Shown here piece by piece: positions 59,987-64,000 of a stretch of DNA of 64,000 nucleotides; within the stretch, counting starts at the first letter, position 1; the number at the start of each line of letters is the position of its first letter. The translations under genes were made by a program, and so were the position numbers. The DNA comes from Chitinophagales bacterium (lineage in GTDB: Bacteria; Bacteroidota; Bacteroidia; Chitinophagales; UBA2359). A model generated the notes under the pieces. That model had not been told where the DNA came from, searched no databases, and worked only from the letters and a program-made list of their open reading frames with translations. The DNA lies in the NCBI GenBank assembly GCA_020636475.1, contig JACJXU010000006.1:1-64000 (forward strand). The letters run 5' to 3'.

Positions 59987-61909
59987 CTAAACAACCGCCT
60001 TCTCTTTGCTAAAAGCCATTACCGCTTGCACTATTGCTTGTGCATCATAATTGCATTCTGCCCATAGTTGTTCTTGCGAGCCGTGGTCGATAAAACGGTC
60101 GGGAACGCCCAAACGTTTCACTTGTGCTTGAAATCCGTTGTCAGTCATAAATTCTAACACCGCACTACCCATTCCGCCCATCAAACAACCATCTTCAACC
60201 GTAATCACCTTGTCATAATTGGTAAAAACCTCTCGCAGTAGTGCTTCGTCTAAAGGTTTTACAAAGCGCAGGTCGTAGTGTGCGGGAACAATGTTTTGCT
60301 TCGATAGAATATGGCGTGCTTCTGTCACAAAATTGCCTACATGCCCAATGGTAAGAATCGCAACTTCTTTGCCATCGGCGATTTTTCTTCCTTTTCCGAT
60401 AGGAATTTCTACAAAAGGCGTTTGCCAGTCAATGGTTACACCTTCTCCGCGCGGATAGCGAATAGACGAAGGGAAAGCATTTTTTGCCAACTGGAAAGTG
60501 TACATCATATTGCGCAATTCCGGCTCGTCCATTGGCGCGGCTACTACCATATTGGGAATACAGCGAAAATATGCCAAATCGAATGTGCCGTGATGCGTTG
60601 CGCCATCGGCTCCGGCAAGTCCGCCGCGGTCTAAGCAAAAAACAACGTGCAGATTTTGCAGGGCTACATCGTGAATAACTTGGTCGTAGGCGCGCTGCAT
60701 AAAAGAAGAGTAAATATTGCAAAACGGCACCAAACCTTGTGTAGCCAATCCTGCTGCGAAAGTTACGGCATGTTGCTCACAAATGCCCACATCAAATGCG
60801 CGCTCGGTCATAGATTCCATCATAAACTTGAGCGAACAACCACTCGGCATTGCGGGCGTAATGCCCATTATTTTTTCATTTTTTTCGGCTAATTCAATAA
60901 TCGTTTTGCCAAAAACGTCTTGGTACTTAGGCGGTTTTGGGGTAGAAGAAGGCGATTTGTAAATTTCGCCTGTCACTTTATCAAACAAGCCGGGTGCGTG
61001 CCATTTGGTCTGGTCTTTTTCCGCAAGGGCAAAACCTTTTCCTTTTACCGTAACAATGTGTAAAATTTTAGGACCCGAAATATTTTTCAAATCGGTAAGC
61101 ACTTCCACCAAGTGGTTGATGTCGTGTCCATCTACGGGACCAAAGTAGCGAATACCCAATGACTCGAAAAGGTTGCTTTCTTTGAGTAGCGCACCTTTCA
61201 GCGCACCTTCTACCTTAGATGCCAAGTCTTGTGCGCTTTTGCCTAATTTGCTGAAATTGCCGAGCAAATTCCATATTTCATCGCGAAAGCGGTTGTAAGT
61301 AGGCGAGGTAGTAATGTCGGTTAAATATTCCTTCAGTCCGCCTACGTTGGGGTCGATGCTCATGCAGTTGTCATTGAGAATTACCAGCGCGTTTGCATCG
61401 CTTACGCCCATATTATTCAAGGCTTCGAAAGCAATACCGCCCGTAAGCGAACCATCGCCGATAACGGCAACTACTTTTCGCTTGTCATGTTGGTATTTTA
61501 ATGCTTCTGCCATTCCCAATGCCGCCGAAATAGAAGTAGAGGAATGTCCTACGCCAAAAGTATCGTAGGGGCTTTCTTTTCTTTTGGGAAAACCGCTTAT
61601 GCCTTTATACACTCTGTTGGTGTGAAAATCGTCTCTTCTACCCGTTAATATCTTGTGTCCGTAGGCTTGGTGTCCTACGTCCCAAACTATTTGGTCTTGC
61701 GGTGTGTTAAACACATAATGCAAGGCAACGGTGAGTTCTACTACGCCCAAACTGGCAGCAAAATGTCCGCCATTTACCGACACGGTATGTATAAGAAATT
61801 CGCGCAGTTCTTTACATACTTGAAAAAGTTTATCCTTCGGAAGTTTGCGTAAATCATCAGGATATTGAATACTTTTGAGTAAGTCTCCGGCTTCTATTTT
61901 TATTGGCAT
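59987..61909 (-). CDS. dxs: 1-deoxy-D-xylulose-5-phosphate synthase
   Basis: First enzyme of the MEP pathway to isoprenoids: condenses pyruvate and glyceraldehyde 3-phosphate with thiamine diphosphate. The 640-residue length is normal. Motifs: NGGHFAASLG (about 46-55, with the conserved His), DVGHQAYGHKILTGR (about 77-91), the ThDP site GDGSLTGG at 151-158 ending at NDNCMSI (179-185), and the pyridine-domain GGLAGADGATHHGTFD region (about 425-440). It is convergent with the oxidoreductase gene (14-bp gap) and has a good promoter upstream at 62003-62035. Confidence 0.97.
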   Translation of the reverse strand: MPIKIEAGDLLKSIQYPDDLRKLPKDKLFQVCKELREFLIHTVSVNGGHFAASLGVVELTVALHYVFNTPQDQIVWDVGHQAYGHKILTGRRDDFHTNRVYKGISGFPKRKESPYDTFGVGHSSTSISAALGMAEALKYQHDKRKVVAVIGDGSLTGGIAFEALNNMGVSDANALVILNDNCMSIDPNVGGLKEYLTDITTSPTYNRFRDEIWNLLGNFSKLGKSAQDLASKVEGALKGALLKESNLFESLGIRYFGPVDGHDINHLVEVLTDLKNISGPKILHIVTVKGKGFALAEKDQTKWHAPGLFDKVTGEIYKSPSSTPKPPKYQDVFGKTIIELAEKNEKIMGITPAMPSGCSLKFMMESMTERAFDVGICEQHAVTFAAGLATQGLVPFCNIYSSFMQRAYDQVIHDVALQNLHVVFCLDRGGLAGADGATHHGTFDLAYFRCIPNMVVAAPMDEPELRNMMYTFQLAKNAFPSSIRYPRGEGVTIDWQTPFVEIPIGKGRKIADGKEVAILTIGHVGNFVTEARHILSKQNIVPAHYDLRFVKPLDEALLREVFTNYDKVITVEDGCLMGGMGSAVLEFMTDNGFQAQVKRLGVPDRFIDHGSQEQLWAECNYDAQAIVQAVMAFSKEKAVV

Positions 61910-62002
61910 ACTGGTTTAATTAAGCTAAAAACGGCAGTAAAAAATATTAGCTGCTTCACCACAAACACAAATTATAGGCTAATTGTTTGAAAAAACAGCG
62001 GA

Positions 62003-62035
62003 CAAAATTAACAATTAATTAACATTAATGGCAAA
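62003..62035 (-). promoter_or_regulatory. Promoter candidate for dxs
   Basis: On the minus strand, TTTG at 62035-62032 (-33) and TAATTTTG at 62010-62003 (-7) are spaced by 21 bases, matching the Bacteroidota TTTG-N19-23-TAnnTTTG pattern. The start codon of dxs is about 94 bp downstream. Confidence 0.55.
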
Positions 62036-62076
62036 ATTAGTTTTGGGATTAGGTGTAGTTAGCTCACCATTTCACC

Positions 62077-64000
62077 CTAACGCTCTGCCACCACTATTTC
62101 CTCATCATCCGATTTTAGAAAATGCCACAAAGCTGCCAACAACAATAGAATAAACAAAACCGAACCTGCCAAAGAAACAGGCTTAAAGGTTTTCACCGCC
62201 TGCGGCATAAAGGTAAATACAATGTCGTGCTTTCCGGCAGGCATAGGCAAGGCGCGCAATAAGTAGTTGGCGCGTATTTGCGATACTTCATTGCCATCTA
62301 CAAATACCTTCCACGATACGTTGGGTTGATACCATATTTCGGAAAATACGGCTAATTGAGGCGTAGTGCTGTTGTAGGTATATTCCATTCGGTCGGGATT
62401 GTATTTGCTCAAACTTATTTGGGCAGTAGTGTCTGCATTGCTGAGGTTAATGTCTTTTAATTGGTCTTTGAAAGACGAAGCAACTGCAGCAGTCGTTGCA
62501 GGGTCGATATTTTCTAAGGCAGCAAATTCGGTATCGGGCGTTTCTACCCATTTTACTTCGCGGACAAACCAAGCATTGCCCAAAGCATTGGGATTGGGTA
62601 CGGCAACGAGCTTGTTGTTTTGCGGTACTTTTATGTATTTGGCATTGAGCATATTCAATACACTTTCTTTGTTTTGCGACAAATATCGTTCTATAATATC
62701 CTGATAACGGCGCAATTTTGCCGCGTGATAGCCGCCGATAAGTTGGTGATAAATGGCGGCTTTGGAATCGTTGAAGGTGCTGGTGGTTAAGTCTAATACG
62801 CGATAATGTGGGCTTTTATCTTCCATTATTTCTAAATCGGCTTCATCCGGTGCCATTTTGCGCTTTAATTCTGATTGGGTAATAAAATCACTCGAATTTT
62901 GGTAGCGTTGGCTTACCAATATTACATCACCCAAAACAATAATTCCCAACAAAATCCACAAATACGTAAGTTGCAGCACTTTGCGACTGTACAACCACAG
63001 CACTGCTGCCAAGCCAAAAATGATAAACGCCGAGCGAAAAGCATCGGATTGGAGCATAGACGCACGGTCGGCGTGGAGGGCTTCCAAAAGCCAAGGTGCA
63101 TTGCCAAAGTTTTCGTCCACCGGACCGCTAAAACTGTATATATTTTTTCCGAATAAAGCTATTAGCAAACTTAAACCACCCAAAACGCCGGCACTGATGT
63201 ACAAACTGCGCATATTGCTGGCAGGTGTTTCGTTTTTCAGCCAAGCCATAACGCCCAGCATTGCCAAACCTATCGCCGACCAATGCGCTACCGATAGGGC
63301 AGAAGTGAAGGCGCGGAACTTATTGAACATCGGGAAATAGTCGAATAAGAAATAGTTGAATCCGGCGAAATTTTTTCCCCAAGCAATGACAATAAACAAA
63401 ACAGTACACGCCAGTAGCCACCATTTTGCCTTGTTGCGACTAATGAGCAAGCCCAAAAACGCCAAGAACAAAACTCCTGCGCCAAAGTAGTACGGTCCTA
63501 CCACAAATGGTTGGTCGCCCCAATAAGTGGGAGCTTGTTTGATGAACGATTTTGCCTGCTGAGGACTGCGTTGTTTCAAGGCTTGGTATGTTTCCGAATC
63601 TTCACTCAAGGTTTCGGTGCTGCCGCCGCCATAAAGATTGGGAATAAGCAAATCCAAACTCTCGCCAATGCCATAACTCCAGCTAAAAGCATATTCTTTG
63701 TCTAAACCATTTGCATTTTCTGTCTTATCGGTTTGCAAAATACTTTTGCCGCGTATGGTTTCTTTGGCATAATCATAATTTGCCCAGAGATTGGCTAAGT
63801 TGGGCAAAAAACCAATGACCACTGCTGCGCTTATCAATAAAAAAGATTGTATAAACGCCGGAAAACGTTTGTCCTGAAAGGAATATATTTTCTCAAAACC
63901 CAGCACCATTAAGGTCGCAAGAAGCAAATAAAGCGTCATTTGGTAGTGATTGGCTAATATTTCTAAGCAAAATGCCAAGGCTGTAAGCGTAATGCCCGAC
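62077..64000 (-). CDS. YfhO-family membrane protein, partial (5' end outside the window)
   Basis: The reading frame is open to the right edge; 641 residues are visible, and the missing N-terminus is probably 150-250 residues judging by family length (around 800-850). The visible part begins in the membrane domain (LALFCLEI-like run then YQMTLYLLLATLMVLG), with about ten further hydrophobic segments, a large loop (NYHQLIGGYHAAKL-type segment near residue 420, with YDFxxx repeats), and ends in a membrane segment (GSVLFILLLLAALWHFL) and an acidic tail. YfhO is a GT-C-fold protein involved in glycosylation of teichoic acids in Bacillus; the role in Bacteroidota is unknown. Confidence 0.8.
   Translation of the reverse strand, partial: SGITLTALAFCLEILANHYQMTLYLLLATLMVLGFEKIYSFQDKRFPAFIQSFLLISAAVVIGFLPNLANLWANYDYAKETIRGKSILQTDKTENANGLDKEYAFSWSYGIGESLDLLIPNLYGGGSTETLSEDSETYQALKQRSPQQAKSFIKQAPTYWGDQPFVVGPYYFGAGVLFLAFLGLLISRNKAKWWLLACTVLFIVIAWGKNFAGFNYFLFDYFPMFNKFRAFTSALSVAHWSAIGLAMLGVMAWLKNETPASNMRSLYISAGVLGGLSLLIALFGKNIYSFSGPVDENFGNAPWLLEALHADRASMLQSDAFRSAFIIFGLAAVLWLYSRKVLQLTYLWILLGIIVLGDVILVSQRYQNSSDFITQSELKRKMAPDEADLEIMEDKSPHYRVLDLTTSTFNDSKAAIYHQLIGGYHAAKLRRYQDIIERYLSQNKESVLNMLNAKYIKVPQNNKLVAVPNPNALGNAWFVREVKWVETPDTEFAALENIDPATTAAVASSFKDQLKDINLSNADTTAQISLSKYNPDRMEYTYNSTTPQLAVFSEIWYQPNVSWKVFVDGNEVSQIRANYLLRALPMPAGKHDIVFTFMPQAVKTFKPVSLAGSVLFILLLLAALWHFLKSDDEEIVVAER

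Noticed and set aside
62077..63978. Complete YfhO-family gene starting at TTG 63978
   Set aside because: The frame continues without stop to the window edge, and the visible N-terminus corresponds to the interior of the family, so the gene is partial.
1..64000. tRNA, rRNA or prophage genes
   Set aside because: No cloverleaf, rRNA motif, integrase, terminase or capsid-like protein was recognised by eye in the gaps or frames; a covariance-model scan would be needed to exclude small RNAs.

Overview
The window is about 64 kb of AT-rich (roughly 40% GC by eye) chromosomal DNA from a member of the Bacteroidota. The evidence is the many secreted proteins ending in type IX secretion (T9SS) sorting domains of types A and B, a T9SS plug protein, a BT_3928-type DoxX protein, a DUF2723 glycosyltransferase, an OstA-like LPS-transport protein, lipoproteins with Bacteroidota-style lipoboxes, no Shine-Dalgarno pattern, and -7 boxes of the TAnnTTTG type. 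The large low-complexity secreted proteins and gene repertoire fit an environmental Saprospirales/Chitinophagales-like lineage, but genus cannot be assigned. No rRNA, tRNA, CRISPR array, transposase or phage gene was recognised.

Layout. 1-5.7 kb: a rightward envelope operon (DUF1599 tail, BT_3928/DoxX, ATP-grasp-like enzyme, T9SS plug, OstA-like). 5.8-11.3 kb: an uncharacterised exported protein and two T9SS cargos with overlapping ends. 11.3-17.7 kb, leftward: tyrS, a DUF2723 protein and a DEAD-box RNA helicase. 17.7-22.0 kb is accessory: an 11-unit array of 21-bp repeats, then a zinc-metalloprotease-like lipoprotein whose signal-peptide region is preceded by six copies of an 8-bp repeat (a strong phase-variation candidate), then two paralogous small lipoproteins. 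22.1-31.1 kb: a B3/B4-domain protein, an M43 pappalysin-like T9SS protease, a CotH/lipid-kinase/membrane-protein operon, an SDR and a PLP-dependent cysteine synthase-like enzyme. 31.2-32.2 kb is non-coding, with a 20-unit array of 22/23-bp repeats, about half of which can form a hairpin.

32.2-43.1 kb is a surface-protein locus: one 1565-residue Ig-like/beta-helix T9SS protein followed by four tandem paralogous beta-propeller-like T9SS cargos, the third broken, each followed by a different hairpin. Blocks of near-identical DNA alternate with divergent blocks, suggesting recombination or gene conversion. 43.2-56.9 kb is mixed housekeeping: esterase lipoprotein, DinB-like protein, NUDIX hydrolase diverging from pyrE, DUF445, PepSY-like acidic protein, a TonB receptor/NupC nucleoside transporter pair, a T9SS protein, a thioredoxin, an orphan AbiEi-like regulator, a dihydroorotase-like protein lacking the metal-binding HxH, and a cyclophilin lipoprotein. 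57.0-64.0 kb: a large FAD/Fe-S D-lactate-dehydrogenase-like oxidoreductase, dxs, and a YfhO membrane protein running off the right edge.

The most promising unusual content is repeat-driven variation of surface proteins: the 8-bp tract at the metalloprotease lipoprotein, a C9 tract inside the fourth propeller gene, the mosaic tandem family, and two unrelated non-coding tandem arrays.
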